Below are positions 48,360 through 56,919 of a stretch of 64,000 bases of DNA, piece after piece (the first letter of the stretch is position 1; each line of letters opens with the position of its first letter). The position numbers were made by a program, and so were the translations under genes. Origin of the DNA: an uncultured Lachnospiraceae bacterium (GTDB lineage: Bacteria; Bacillota; Clostridia; Lachnospirales; Lachnospiraceae); assembly GCA_902781655.1 (NCBI GenBank), contig CACZJZ010000009.1:1-64000 (forward strand). The letters are read 5' to 3'. The notes below the pieces were generated by a model. The model searched no databases, was not told the origin of the DNA, and was given only the letters and a program-made list of their open reading frames with translations.

Positions 48360-49488
48360 TCTCTAATCTCCTCATCATTGCACTGACCATTCCATCCACC
48401 ACGCACAAAGCAAGGAAGAAGTTCAATGCACCTTCCCAAATTGGTTCAACAAAGCAATTGACATATGCGCCGATATACAGGAACAGAAGAAGGTATCGCA
48501 GTGACGGAAGGATTTTGGTGTTCTTCCATATCACCGTCACATTGGCGAAGTTTTTTATGGAGTAAACCAGCAATAAGCAAAATGGAATGATTCCTGAAAC
48601 TCTGCCAACATCCAACCACATGTTATGGCGATATACCTGACTGGCTCGGCCGCCCATCGGGTACTGAATCAATTCACGCAGTCCGATCCAAAAGCTTTGA
48701 AAGCGGAAAGAATCTGCATTCTCTAAGGATGCCCGCCGCTGATAGCGCGCCGCCAAATTTGTACTCAGGATATAGTCCCTTATGGACAAGACATTGAAAT
48801 GGTAGAGCAGAAACGCAATCAGGCTGATAACAGCCATGATTCCAATACATTTCAAAACTCCGGCAATGCCCTGCTCGCTGTATGCGAATTGCAGTGCGGC
48901 AAGAATCACGATCAGCAGAAGAATTGCAAATTGTGTTCGTGTTCCCAGCATGAACATGTACTGAATTGTGGCAAAAAACAACGCAAGGAACATGATCTTT
49001 ACCGGGAGCCTTTTCTCGAACTTCACCGCATAGGGGGCAACTGAGATCGGCAACGTATTTAGTGCGCCGGATCCCGTTGCAGCTCGATATGTACCTGTCC
49101 AGAAATCGATCAAGCGGTATCGGTTATTTCCGATGTTGACCAGCATATTCAAGGTCGCATAAGTTCCAAATCCGGTTGCCAGCGCCAAAATGCCATCTCG
49201 GATTTGTTTATCAGAACTTCCCTCAGCAATGAGCCAACCGATCGCAAATGCGACGACTGGCAGGACTCCGTGGTGGTACACACCTGAGATCGTCCGCATT
49301 CCAATCAAGGCATATGTCATGCCTGCAGACAGCAGCAGCCAAAAGCCTGGCGCATATAAGAAGTTAAAATAGATTTCTCTGCCAAGCATTCGCTGCCGCA
49401 GCAGAGCTACAAACAGGAACACCAGCGGATATGCATATCCCCAATTGATCGCGCCGAGCGTCAGCAGGAACAGAGGTACAATTGTCAT
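48301..49488 (-). CDS. wzy: O-antigen/capsule polymerase (Wzy type)
   Basis: A 395-residue membrane protein with about 11-12 helices and one large outer loop (about residues 235-300, NAADSFRFQSFWIGLRELIQYPMGGRASQVYRHNMWLDVG style). Such build and position among glycosyltransferases is typical of Wzy, which joins repeat units on the outer face. Sequence similarity within this family is always low, so the call rests on topology and context. Confidence 0.75.
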   Translation of the reverse strand: MTIVPLFLLTLGAINWGYAYPLVFLFVALLRQRMLGREIYFNFLYAPGFWLLLSAGMTYALIGMRTISGVYHHGVLPVVAFAIGWLIAEGSSDKQIRDGILALATGFGTYATLNMLVNIGNNRYRLIDFWTGTYRAATGSGALNTLPISVAPYAVKFEKRLPVKIMFLALFFATIQYMFMLGTRTQFAILLLIVILAALQFAYSEQGIAGVLKCIGIMAVISLIAFLLYHFNVLSIRDYILSTNLAARYQRRASLENADSFRFQSFWIGLRELIQYPMGGRASQVYRHNMWLDVGRVSGIIPFCLLLVYSIKNFANVTVIWKNTKILPSLRYLLLFLYIGAYVNCFVEPIWEGALNFFLALCVVDGMVSAMMRRLENDHTPEESVSDTSNLHTDL

Positions 49489-50672
49489 GCGTTGCTTTGC
49501 TCCTTATGAATGAAGTCCAGGACCCGGCGCATTTGCACATTTCGATTTTTATTCTTCAGCACAAATTCTCTTCCTCTCGCACCCATCTCATCCAGCTCTG
49601 ATGGACTTAATTTTCTGAGAGATTCCACTGTGTCCCGAACGGAGGCAGCACTCTCCTCTGGAATATACGTTAAGAATGGATCATACTCTCCGGGTATCCC
49701 GTCCAGGCGAAACATCATGACCGGACGGCCCGATGCCATATACTCCATGGTCTTGGAGGGAAAGCTGTATTTCGTGTATTCACCCTGATTGGTTCTGGGG
49801 TTGACAAGCACGGTTGCTTTCTTCTGCAGCTGCACCGCTTCCACATGCGGTAAAAAGCCGAAGAAGCGAATACGGGGATCTTGAGCAGCATATGCACGAA
49901 TTTCTTCCTCCATTTCGCCGGAGCCGCACAGCCACAATTCAATGTCAGGATCATGCAATTCCTTCATCGCTTGAAGGAGTAATTCAAGGCCATAGCGCCG
50001 GTTCAACCGTCCTGTATATAGCATTGAAAATGGTTGAGGCTTTGAAACCGGCGGTTCATCTGCAACATCCCCGCACATTCCCTCCATCACGAGGTATGGG
50101 CGATTGCCTACATGCAAAGGCACAGTCATTTGTTTCGTCAGGAGGATGAAACGATCTACTCTTACCATAAAGTGATAAACAACTTTGCAGTGGATTCTCC
50201 GCAAGAGTCTCCTGAATGCAGAAACCTGGTGCATATCATAAAACTCGGGAATATCCGTAATCACCGCTGTTACCCTGTATTCGGGCTTCAGTTTATTGAC
50301 AGCCCACAAAAATGGAAGATATGCTGTGAAAATCAGGAGTTCTGATTCATATGGATACTTCTTCAGCCACGCTCGTACCTTCCTCATTCGTATGAATTGT
50401 TTTACGAGCGGGATATTCCAACAGCCGACCTCATGGCCGACTATATTCCCACAGGACCAGTCTGTATCTTTCAGGCGAAAGATTTTGAAGTTTTTAGGCC
50501 ATGTTCCAACCGGCAGGGCATTGATAACAATCAGCGGTTCATCTGTATTCGCATGGATCCCCTTGATTAAATTCCATTGAAAGTTATTTGCCGCATTGGA
50601 GACGCCTCGTTTTGATGCGGATATAATTTCCTGTTCCCGTTCCTCCGGGAATAATGGTCCCAAAATAATCAT
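49485..50672 (-). CDS. Glycosyltransferase, GT4-like
   Basis: 395 residues. PFSMLYTGRLNRRYGLELLLQAMKEL near residue 215 starts the donor domain; RTNQGEYTKYSFPSKTMEYMASGRPVMMFRLDGIPGEY near 305 is the GT4 sugar-nucleotide site. Overlaps both neighbours by 4 bp. The N-terminal acceptor domain lacks a clear signal or membrane helix. Confidence 0.88.
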   Translation of the reverse strand: MIILGPLFPEEREQEIISASKRGVSNAANNFQWNLIKGIHANTDEPLIVINALPVGTWPKNFKIFRLKDTDWSCGNIVGHEVGCWNIPLVKQFIRMRKVRAWLKKYPYESELLIFTAYLPFLWAVNKLKPEYRVTAVITDIPEFYDMHQVSAFRRLLRRIHCKVVYHFMVRVDRFILLTKQMTVPLHVGNRPYLVMEGMCGDVADEPPVSKPQPFSMLYTGRLNRRYGLELLLQAMKELHDPDIELWLCGSGEMEEEIRAYAAQDPRIRFFGFLPHVEAVQLQKKATVLVNPRTNQGEYTKYSFPSKTMEYMASGRPVMMFRLDGIPGEYDPFLTYIPEESAASVRDTVESLRKLSPSELDEMGARGREFVLKNKNRNVQMRRVLDFIHKEQSNA

Positions 50673-51790
50673 ACAGATAGCTCCGCCGCTTCTCGCTCCG
50701 TCAGTTTATAAATTTGCTCTGCCAGCCCGTCAATATCATTTTCTTTTACAATGTACTTTCCGCCTGCACTCTCAGGGCTACCACCTACATCATAGGTGAT
50801 GACTGGCGTTCCGCAGGCTCTGGCTTCCAAGTTCACTGTCGGGTATGTATCCTGATGCGTAGGATTAACAAACACATCTGCCGCACTGTATATTTTGGCC
50901 AACTCACCGGGACTGGCTGTACGGGGCAGAGCCAGGATCCCCGGCAAGAGCTTCCTTTTTTGCTTTTCCGTCACGCCAACCAAGACAATCGCAAATCTGC
51001 TGTCCAGTTTTTCACGCAGCCGACAAAAATCGAGCAACCCCTTCTCCTTATCCCAAACGCTGGCCGCACCTAAAATAACCGTTTTCCCGTACAATCCGTA
51101 TTGCTCTCGGAAACCACTCGGTGTTGGCTTGAACAGGCTTTTATCAATCTGATTATGTAATACCTCAACGGGATATTCTTTTAAGAAGCTTTGCTTCACT
51201 ACCCCAGCTAACCATTTCGATGGAACAATGATTGTCAAGTTCGCAAGGCCAGTAAAACACGCCTGTTTCTGCCGGTAGTTCCTCTGTGTATGATCCACCC
51301 CATATGTTTTGGGATATGCCTTCAACTGTGGACAATCCCCGCAGCCGAATTTCCAGCGGTCACATTTTGCTGCGCTAAATTGAGCACAGTGTCCGGTAAA
51401 TGCCCAGCAGTCGTGAAGCGTCCAAAGGATTTTGATTTGAGAATGCTTTTTCAACCATTTGAAGAGCAGTTCAATATTTAAATAGTAGCCATGCAGATTG
51501 TGCAACCAAATCACATCAGGCCGGAAATGCTCGATTTGTGAAAGCAATCGCTGTGTTGCCGCTCTGGAGCCATACCCATTCAAATCGAATAAGCGCGTAA
51601 TTCCTGCGTGAAACAGATAATCCGGCTTTGTGCCGATTCGAATCAGTTGTGCCGCACCGTTATCTGCACATGTTCTTCCATATGCAGCAGCACATTCATG
51701 GCCCTCGTTTTTAAGCTGTTCACATTTATCTGCGATAAGTCTGCCTGTACTTCCAAATCCGTAGACAGAGTTAATGAATAGGTATTTCAT
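50669..51790 (-). CDS. Glycosyltransferase, GT4-like, with Cys-rich N-terminal motif
   Basis: About 373 residues from MKYLFINSVYGFGSTGRLI; this ATG fits both its paralogue at 34079 and an AAGGA site upstream, whereas the longer frame adds unrelated residues. ILWTLHDCWAFTGHCAQF with KC..W...CGDC repeats the cysteine pattern of the paralogue. The donor domain (VNPTHQDTYPTVNLEARACGTPVITYDVGGSPES) is GT4. Two paralogues in one locus suggest two similar linkages in the repeat unit. Confidence 0.88.
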   Translation of the reverse strand: MKYLFINSVYGFGSTGRLIADKCEQLKNEGHECAAAYGRTCADNGAAQLIRIGTKPDYLFHAGITRLFDLNGYGSRAATQRLLSQIEHFRPDVIWLHNLHGYYLNIELLFKWLKKHSQIKILWTLHDCWAFTGHCAQFSAAKCDRWKFGCGDCPQLKAYPKTYGVDHTQRNYRQKQACFTGLANLTIIVPSKWLAGVVKQSFLKEYPVEVLHNQIDKSLFKPTPSGFREQYGLYGKTVILGAASVWDKEKGLLDFCRLREKLDSRFAIVLVGVTEKQKRKLLPGILALPRTASPGELAKIYSAADVFVNPTHQDTYPTVNLEARACGTPVITYDVGGSPESAGGKYIVKENDIDGLAEQIYKLTEREAAELSV

Positions 51791-51803
51791 GAAAAACAAT
51801 TCC

Positions 51804-53021
51804 TTAGTTGGCCGTGCGTAATACGTTCTTGAACAAGGCGGCATACTTGTTCAGGCCGATGCCCTTTGCATACTTTTCCGTGTATAGTCTCACTGCATTG
51901 CCGGACATTTTTTTGCACAGTTCCGGGTCCTGATACAATTGCAAGATATTCTGGGTGAGTTGCACACCATTTCCTACATCTGAACATAGCCCGATTTCAG
52001 AATACAAAACATCCTTTGATAAGTAGGAGCTCTGTTCCGCAACAGCCAGAATTGGCAAACCGCCCTGGAGATAGCTATAATATTTACTGGGGGCACACAT
52101 ACCGGTCAGCCCCTGTTCGAGACTGACAATACCGCAGGAACTGGCAGCGACCGCATGCTCAAAAGCAGTTCCGGTAAGGAAATCGCAGATTCTGACATTG
52201 GAAAGCCGCTCTGCCGCCTGTCGGACTGATGGCATCTTGTTTCCGTGACCGGCAATTAAAAATTTGATATTCGTGTGATCCGCCAATTGGTTCATTGCAT
52301 GAATCAAGGCTGTTTCATCCTGACAGATACCGATATTGCCAAAGTAGGCAACGATAAAGTCCTCATCTGTATATCCCAGTTCAGCTCGTGCTGCGGGCTT
52401 ACTGCCAGCTGCTGCTTCATGCGCCCAATTGGAAATGGTGAAAACACGATCCGCAGAAAGCTCAGGGCGATGGTCAAGAAGGTATTCCCGCATCTCATCG
52501 GTCAAAGCAACGACGGATTCAGCGCGTTGGAAGAGGCTTCTGTTTATTCGCCGCATCACGCTTGAAACGGTGCTGCCTTCTCTCAGACTACCCGAGGCAT
52601 AAGCGACTTCCGGATAAACATCGTAGGACACGAAAATAATTTTCGTTTTAAAGAGTCTATTGGCCAAAATTGCAGCGATGGGAAGCACCGGTGGATTCGA
52701 ATAGACAATGACCGCTTGGTAGTCCTTAATTTCGAAAATATGGAGCAAGACCGAGAGTGTAAAAGAAAAATAGTTAATCAGTCTTCCGAGTTTACTGTGT
52801 CGGCTGAGCTGCATATAGTGAAGCCGACGAATTGAAACGCCATTCTTCGTTTCTCTAACTGGAACCTTACCGCTGGCGTTATATTCCCGTGGGTAGCCGC
52901 ACAAGGCACCAACGGAGTATCCACTCTGCGCCAAATATCTGGCAGTATCAAAAGGGAGTGTTGCGGAGGAGTTATATTCTGGATAGAAAAACTGGCAGAG
53001 GAAAAGGATGTCACGTTTCAT
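51804..53021 (-). CDS. Glycosyltransferase, GT4-like (WbuB type)
   Basis: 405 residues. FLCQFFYPEYNSSATLPFDTARYLAQSGYSVGALCGYP is the N-terminal block of WbuB-like transferases. IVAYFGNIGICQDETALIHAMNQLAD near 225 and the C-terminal SKYYSYLQGGLPILAVAEQSSYL give the donor domain. These often act second, adding HexNAc to the lipid-linked first sugar. It follows the priming transferase directly. Confidence 0.88.
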   Translation of the reverse strand: MKRDILFLCQFFYPEYNSSATLPFDTARYLAQSGYSVGALCGYPREYNASGKVPVRETKNGVSIRRLHYMQLSRHSKLGRLINYFSFTLSVLLHIFEIKDYQAVIVYSNPPVLPIAAILANRLFKTKIIFVSYDVYPEVAYASGSLREGSTVSSVMRRINRSLFQRAESVVALTDEMREYLLDHRPELSADRVFTISNWAHEAAAGSKPAARAELGYTDEDFIVAYFGNIGICQDETALIHAMNQLADHTNIKFLIAGHGNKMPSVRQAAERLSNVRICDFLTGTAFEHAVAASSCGIVSLEQGLTGMCAPSKYYSYLQGGLPILAVAEQSSYLSKDVLYSEIGLCSDVGNGVQLTQNILQLYQDPELCKKMSGNAVRLYTEKYAKGIGLNKYAALFKNVLRTAN

Positions 53022-53079
53022 TTTTTCACGCTCTCTTACTTGTTTCTAATTCCGGTTTAAGAACCCTAACGCGCAAATA

Positions 53080-53745
53080 TCACCTGGCACCCTCATGAGA
53101 GAAAACGATATGTACAGTCTTTAAGAGGCATCTAAGGTCAAGGGCAATGGATTGGCGTTCAATGTATTCCATATCGTAGATGATCTTTTCTTCCGGCTTC
53201 AGTGAGTATCCGCCGTTTACCTGTGCATACCCGGTCAGCCCCGGCGTGACTATCAGGCGGTTGGAGAAGCCTGGAATATATTTCTCAAATTCTCGGTAGA
53301 AATAAGCACGCTCCGGCCGCGGGCCGACGAAGCTCATGTCGCCTCGCAGGATGTTATAGAGCTGGGGATGCTCGTCCAGCCGTGTGCGCCGAAGGATTTG
53401 GCCAAAGTGCGTGCATCTTGGATCCTGTTCATCCGCCCACTGGGGGCCGTTTTCCTCCGCATCAAGGCGCATGGATCTGAATTTATAGATCATAAACGGC
53501 TTCCCATTGATGCCGAGCCGCTCCTGCTTAAAAATCGGAGCGCCTGGCGAGTCTATGGTGATAATCAGTGCAATGATCATCATCGGGATTGCCAAAATCA
53601 GCAGGCCCAAAAAAGAGCATACTATGTCAAAAACACGCTTCGTTACCAGAAACAGCTTCTTCTGCCGCAGTACAGGCTTTGCTATCTGAATGATCACATC
53701 GGCAGAGCTTTTCTCTGCCAAATAGCCGGTCGCTGTTGACGCCAT
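53080..53745 (-). CDS. Undecaprenyl-phosphate sugar-1-phosphate transferase (priming enzyme)
   Basis: About 221 residues. One membrane helix (VFDIVCSFLGLLILAIPMMIIALIITI) is followed by PIFKQERLGINGKPFMIYKFRSMRLDAEENGP, TRLDEHPQLYNILRGDMSFVGPRPE and TPGLTGYAQVNG, all signatures of the WbaP/PglC-type bacterial sugar transferases. It loads the first sugar phosphate on undecaprenyl phosphate. The ATG at 53745 is preferred over a GTG at 53754 because an AGGG/GGGA site suits it better. First enzyme gene of the capsule operon. Confidence 0.9.
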   Translation of the reverse strand: MASTATGYLAEKSSADVIIQIAKPVLRQKKLFLVTKRVFDIVCSFLGLLILAIPMMIIALIITIDSPGAPIFKQERLGINGKPFMIYKFRSMRLDAEENGPQWADEQDPRCTHFGQILRRTRLDEHPQLYNILRGDMSFVGPRPERAYFYREFEKYIPGFSNRLIVTPGLTGYAQVNGGYSLKPEEKIIYDMEYIERQSIALDLRCLLKTVHIVFSHEGAR

Positions 53746-53789
53746 ATATCCCACATCCCTACACTCTTAATCTCTAAGTAGCTGCACCG

Positions 53790-54404
53790 TCAGACCGGTG
53801 TTGAGCCAGATGGGATCAAAAGCTCTTCACGAACGTTAGGTACAACAAAGCTGTATATCTGTTCGAATGCCCACTGTGTGGTCGCATCATCATCCGGCAT
53901 TTCACCGCCAAGCACTCTTGCGGCAAAAGACAGCATCGTGTCAAAAACCTGATGAAGTAGCATGTTGACATTGGCTTCCGGTTTGAAAGTTTGTTCCACC
54001 GCTGCAAATAGCTCCTGAAAACATTGGAGATGCTCCTCGTATGCATAAGTGCGGCAATTCGCAGAATAGTAGTATCGAAGGTAAAAGAGGCAGTCGTCCT
54101 TCCTTCCAAGAATGAACCTCCAGCTTGCTGACCACAGTTGAAACGCTCTGTCCTTCCATGGAGCATTCTGTATATGCATACCCACGAGGTTTTGCTTGAG
54201 AAAATATGCGAAAGCGACATCTTCCATGTGGAAGGCGGCACACAGCAGTGCCTCTTTGCTCTCAAAGCAGCGATAGATATATGCTTCGCTCAGGCCAGCT
54301 TCTGTTGCGATTGCTTTCGTTGTCGTTTTGTCTAATCCATCCCTGGCCACAACACGAACTGTCCCCTCAATAAAAGCTTGCTTTGCATTCCGTTCCCTCT
54401 TCAT
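53790..54404 (-). CDS. TetR-family regulator at the head of the capsule operon
   Basis: 204 residues with a TetR HTH near residues 10-50 (GLDKTTTKAIATEAGLSEAYIYRCFESKEALLCAAF). The C-terminal domain is helical with no known ligand class. It is the first gene after the promoter at 54,578-54,606 and is 36-45 bp upstream of the priming transferase, so it probably controls its own operon. Confidence 0.85.
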   Translation of the reverse strand: MKRERNAKQAFIEGTVRVVARDGLDKTTTKAIATEAGLSEAYIYRCFESKEALLCAAFHMEDVAFAYFLKQNLVGMHIQNAPWKDRAFQLWSASWRFILGRKDDCLFYLRYYYSANCRTYAYEEHLQCFQELFAAVEQTFKPEANVNMLLHQVFDTMLSFAARVLGGEMPDDDATTQWAFEQIYSFVVPNVREELLIPSGSTPV

Positions 54405-54529
54405 TCGATTACCTCATTTATGGTACATGATGTTATTACTGAGTGAGTGCCCACTATGTTGTGTCCAAGAAAAAAGCAAATTATTTTTATTACTGCGAAT
54501 GATTTGCTAATCCACAATCGGAAATTTCA

Positions 54530-54546
54530 TGGAGTTTGCCACTCCA
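54530..54546. repeat. Inverted-repeat site, copy 1 (integrase-side)
   Basis: TGGAGTTTGCCACTCCA, itself a TGGAGT/ACTCCA palindrome. Its first 15 bases recur in inverted orientation at 55982-55996 on the other side of the integrase gene. It lies in the leader between the capsule promoter and the TetR gene. Candidate recombination or arm-type site. Confidence 0.7.
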
Positions 54547-54577
54547 CGGGAAAGCTAAACCCCATTTTTTCTTCCGT

Positions 54578-54606
54578 ATTATAGCATATTGCACATTGAA
54601 ATGCAA
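54578..54606 (-). promoter_or_regulatory. Sigma-A-type promoter of the capsule operon
   Basis: On the minus strand TTGCAT (54601-54606) and TATAAT (54578-54583) are 17 bp apart. Transcription would start near 54,571 and run through the inverted-repeat site at 54,530 into the TetR gene. The remaining 54,607-54,776 holds no gene. Confidence 0.7.
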
Positions 54607-54776
54607 TTGCCTCAGCGGCGAAATGGAAGAAAAAAGTGTGATTTTATCAGCGCACGGCAATATTTGTCGAAGAAATACCTTGATTTGAAAGTTTAGCGCA
54701 GTCAAACCGGCAGTCTGGATGGATTTAAAATAAGATCCACACCCAATATGATCACTGCACAAGGAGGAATTACGAA

Positions 54777-55892
54777 ATGGCAAAGGGTGAGAATATCTTC
54801 AGACGGCGGGATGGTCGCTGGGAAGCTCGCTATAGCAAAGGGCGCGAGCTATCTGGAAAAATCAAGTATGGATACTGCTATGGAAAAACATACCGTGAGG
54901 CCAAAGAGAAAGCAGAAAAGTGCAAAGCGGCGTTAGCAAGCGGAAATCCCTTGCCAACATCCAGGACTCCAAATCTGTTTTCCGCCTATTGTATGGGGTG
55001 GCTTCACGCAAAGAAAAGCAAGGTGAAAGAATCAACATATATCAAGTATAGCACAGTAGTTGAAAAGCACATCATTCCCAAGCTTGGTGATTGCTGCCCT
55101 TTGGGATTTACTACGGAACTGATGGACGATTTCATCAGAGAATTGCAGTTTGAAGATGAGCTGGCACCAAAGACCGTACATGATATTCGGGTCGTGCTGC
55201 ACGGGATATTAAAGTTCACGGCTTCGAAGGTCACAGGAGGCTTTCCCGTGGTGGAGATCAACTATCCGAAGATAGGAAAAAGGGAAATGCGTGTTTTGTC
55301 CAGAGAGGAACAGGCGTGCTTCATTTCCTACCTGCAAAAGGATTTGGATCCATGCAGATTTGGTATCTTGCTGGCGTTGTGTACTGGCATCCGAATCGGT
55401 GAACTCTGTGCGTTGCGTTGGGAATACGTTTCTACAAGAGATAAAGCAATCAAAATTGTAGAGTCGCTGCAACGGCTGCGTGACACCAGCGCATCACAGA
55501 ATGCTCGAACGAGAATCGTAATCGGTCCACCCAAAAGCGATACCTCCGTGCGAACGATCCCTATGACGGAATACGCGGCTGGGCTTTGCAGGCACATGAA
55601 GCCGCAAAGTTCAGCCGCATATGTTTTGACCGGAACGGACGCATTCATGGAGCCACGGGTATTGCAGTATCGATTGGAAAAGTACACGCAGGCATGTGGC
55701 CTGGAGGGGGTGCATTTTCATACACTTCGCCACACATTTGCGACACGTGCCGTTGAGGTCGGCTTTGAGATCAAATCGTTGTCCGAAATCCTGGGCCATG
55801 CCTCTGTCACAATCACGCTGGACCGATACGTGCATTCTTCGCTGGAATTGAAAAGGGACAATATGCAAAAGCTGAATGCTGCAGGGATGTAA
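54777..55892 (+). CDS. Tyrosine recombinase/integrase
   Basis: A 371-residue integrase. The N-terminal part (about 1-60) is a three-strand DNA-binding domain (AKGENIFRRRDGRWEARYSKGRE) as in Tn916-type Int. The core-binding domain follows, and the catalytic part shows CTGIRIGELCALRW (Arg), HFHTLRHTFATRA (His-x2-Arg) and a Tyr in DRYVHSS near residue 353. AAGGAGG precedes the ATG. It probably moves the conjugative element that extends to the right end of the window. Confidence 0.93.
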   Translation: MAKGENIFRRRDGRWEARYSKGRELSGKIKYGYCYGKTYREAKEKAEKCKAALASGNPLPTSRTPNLFSAYCMGWLHAKKSKVKESTYIKYSTVVEKHIIPKLGDCCPLGFTTELMDDFIRELQFEDELAPKTVHDIRVVLHGILKFTASKVTGGFPVVEINYPKIGKREMRVLSREEQACFISYLQKDLDPCRFGILLALCTGIRIGELCALRWEYVSTRDKAIKIVESLQRLRDTSASQNARTRIVIGPPKSDTSVRTIPMTEYAAGLCRHMKPQSSAAYVLTGTDAFMEPRVLQYRLEKYTQACGLEGVHFHTLRHTFATRAVEVGFEIKSLSEILGHASVTITLDRYVHSSLELKRDNMQKLNAAGM

Positions 55893-55937
55893 TCTCTGCG
55901 CAGTCAAGAATCAGTGTTATCAGATGATATCGAATCA

Positions 55938-55966
55938 GAAAAAGCCTTGCTGTGCGGGGCTTTTTC
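55938..55966 (+). terminator. Intrinsic terminator of the integrase gene
   Basis: GAAAAAGCC (55938-55946) pairs with GGCTTTTTC (55958-55966), so the stem itself supplies the U tract. Placed 46 bp after the integrase stop. Confidence 0.7.
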
Positions 55967-55981
55967 TTTGCTTTTGTAGCA

Positions 55982-55996
55982 GAGTGGCAAACTCCA
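55982..55996. repeat. Inverted-repeat site, copy 2
   Basis: GAGTGGCAAACTCCA is the exact reverse complement of the first 15 bases of the site at 54530. It is followed by CGAAAAT, similar to the CGGGAAA that follows the ACTCCA half of copy 1. The pair encloses the integrase gene. Confidence 0.7.
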
Positions 55997-56119
55997 CGAA
56001 AATAACACGGTAATTTGTTGTGACTTAGGAGATTTTCGCATCGCGGAAATCTCCTTTTGTTTTTCCAGTGCGGTGATTCAATAACGCCTTCAATCGCTAT
56101 CTCGTCTCGCTTTATAAAT

Positions 56120-56238
56120 CGCTGTTCTGCTCTTTTTAATTATACAATGCTCTATAAATAAGTCAATAGCTCTTTTTATAGAGCGGATAAAAAATGCCGG
56201 GCAAGCTATAATTTTATCCAGAAAGGGGCGGCATTTTT
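56120..56238. promoter_or_regulatory. Operator-like repeats and promoter of the XRE gene
   Basis: Three copies of GCTCT followed by AT-rich DNA occur near 56,128, 56,149 and 56,169; the last is a palindrome GCTCT-TTTTAT-AGAGC (56169-56184). TATAAT stands at 56207-56212, and GAAAGGGGCGG serves as ribosome site before the ATG at 56239. An autoregulatory operator is inferred. Confidence 0.5.
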
Positions 56239-56526
56239 ATGAGCAAGGAAGGCGTCAGCTTTAAGAACAGAGATCGTTTTATTCAACTTGGTATCGCAAT
56301 TTCAACTCTGCGCAAATTGCGTGGCATGTCTCAGGATCAACTGGCAGAGAAGGCCAATATGAGCCGCTCTCATCTAAGCGCCATTGAAGCGCCTAACATG
56401 ATCAGAAGCTTTTCCTTGGAGACACTATTCAATCTTGCAGATGCATTGATGATCACACCATCTGATCTTCTCAACACATCACTTTTCTCTGCGCAAATCA
56501 ACGAGCTTACGGATTCTGAGAAGTAA
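56239..56526 (+). CDS. XRE-family helix-turn-helix regulator
   Basis: 95 residues. The HTH is at residues 15-72 (LGIAISTLRKLRGMSQDQLAEKANMSRSHLSAIEAPNMIRSFSLETLFNLADAL). Short Cro-like regulators in this position usually control the transfer or excision genes of the element. It is flanked by a strong operator-like region and a strong terminator. Confidence 0.88.
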   Translation: MSKEGVSFKNRDRFIQLGIAISTLRKLRGMSQDQLAEKANMSRSHLSAIEAPNMIRSFSLETLFNLADALMITPSDLLNTSLFSAQINELTDSEK

Positions 56527-56618
56527 CCCAACTACTGTTCTTTCTCTGTATTAAATCTCCGATAGAGTGGGTCCTTCTGGGAGGTCCATCATGAACCTCC
56601 CCTGGGTTCAGCAAATGG

Positions 56619-56655
56619 GCGCAGTCCTCCCTTGGCGGAGGACTGCGCTTTTTTT
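56619..56655 (+). terminator. Strong intrinsic terminator
   Basis: GCGCAGTCCTCC (56619-56630) with GGAGGACTGCGC (56637-56648), perfect 12-bp stem, then T7. It ends the XRE transcript and faces the convergent mobilisation operon. Confidence 0.88.
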
Positions 56656-56661
56656 ACGGCC

Positions 56662-56919
56662 TTACTGCATGGAATACAGGTTGGATGTGCTGCTCCCATT
56701 GTCACGGTAGCGTGGGATCTTTTGCAGGTATCCATGCTGCTCCAGATCCGTCAATGCCCGTTTGACCGTGGAGCGTGACAATCGCATGTCGGACGCAATC
56801 GTCTTGATTCCTGGCCAGCATTTTCCCTCGCTGTCTGCGCGGTCACGCAGATACATATAAACTGCCCTCGCTCTGGAGGGCAGCTCGGTGTCGGCATAAA
56901 TTGTTCCAAAGTAACTCAT
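56662..56919 (-). CDS. Helix-turn-helix protein (HTH_36 type)
   Basis: 85 residues. ADTELPSRARAVYMYLRDRADSEGKCWPGIKTIASDMRLSRSTVKRALTDLEQHGYLQKI is a winged HTH as seen at the N-terminus of plasmid replication initiators. Here only the HTH is present, so it is a small regulator or a truncated initiator. Overlaps the coupling-protein gene by 4 bp and is the last gene of the mobilisation operon. Confidence 0.8.
   Translation of the reverse strand: MSYFGTIYADTELPSRARAVYMYLRDRADSEGKCWPGIKTIASDMRLSRSTVKRALTDLEQHGYLQKIPRYRDNGSSTSNLYSMQ

Noticed and set aside
54748-54936. Small plus-strand ORF at the integrase start
   Set aside because: Overlaps the integrase in another frame; the AAGGAGG site belongs to the integrase ATG at 54777.
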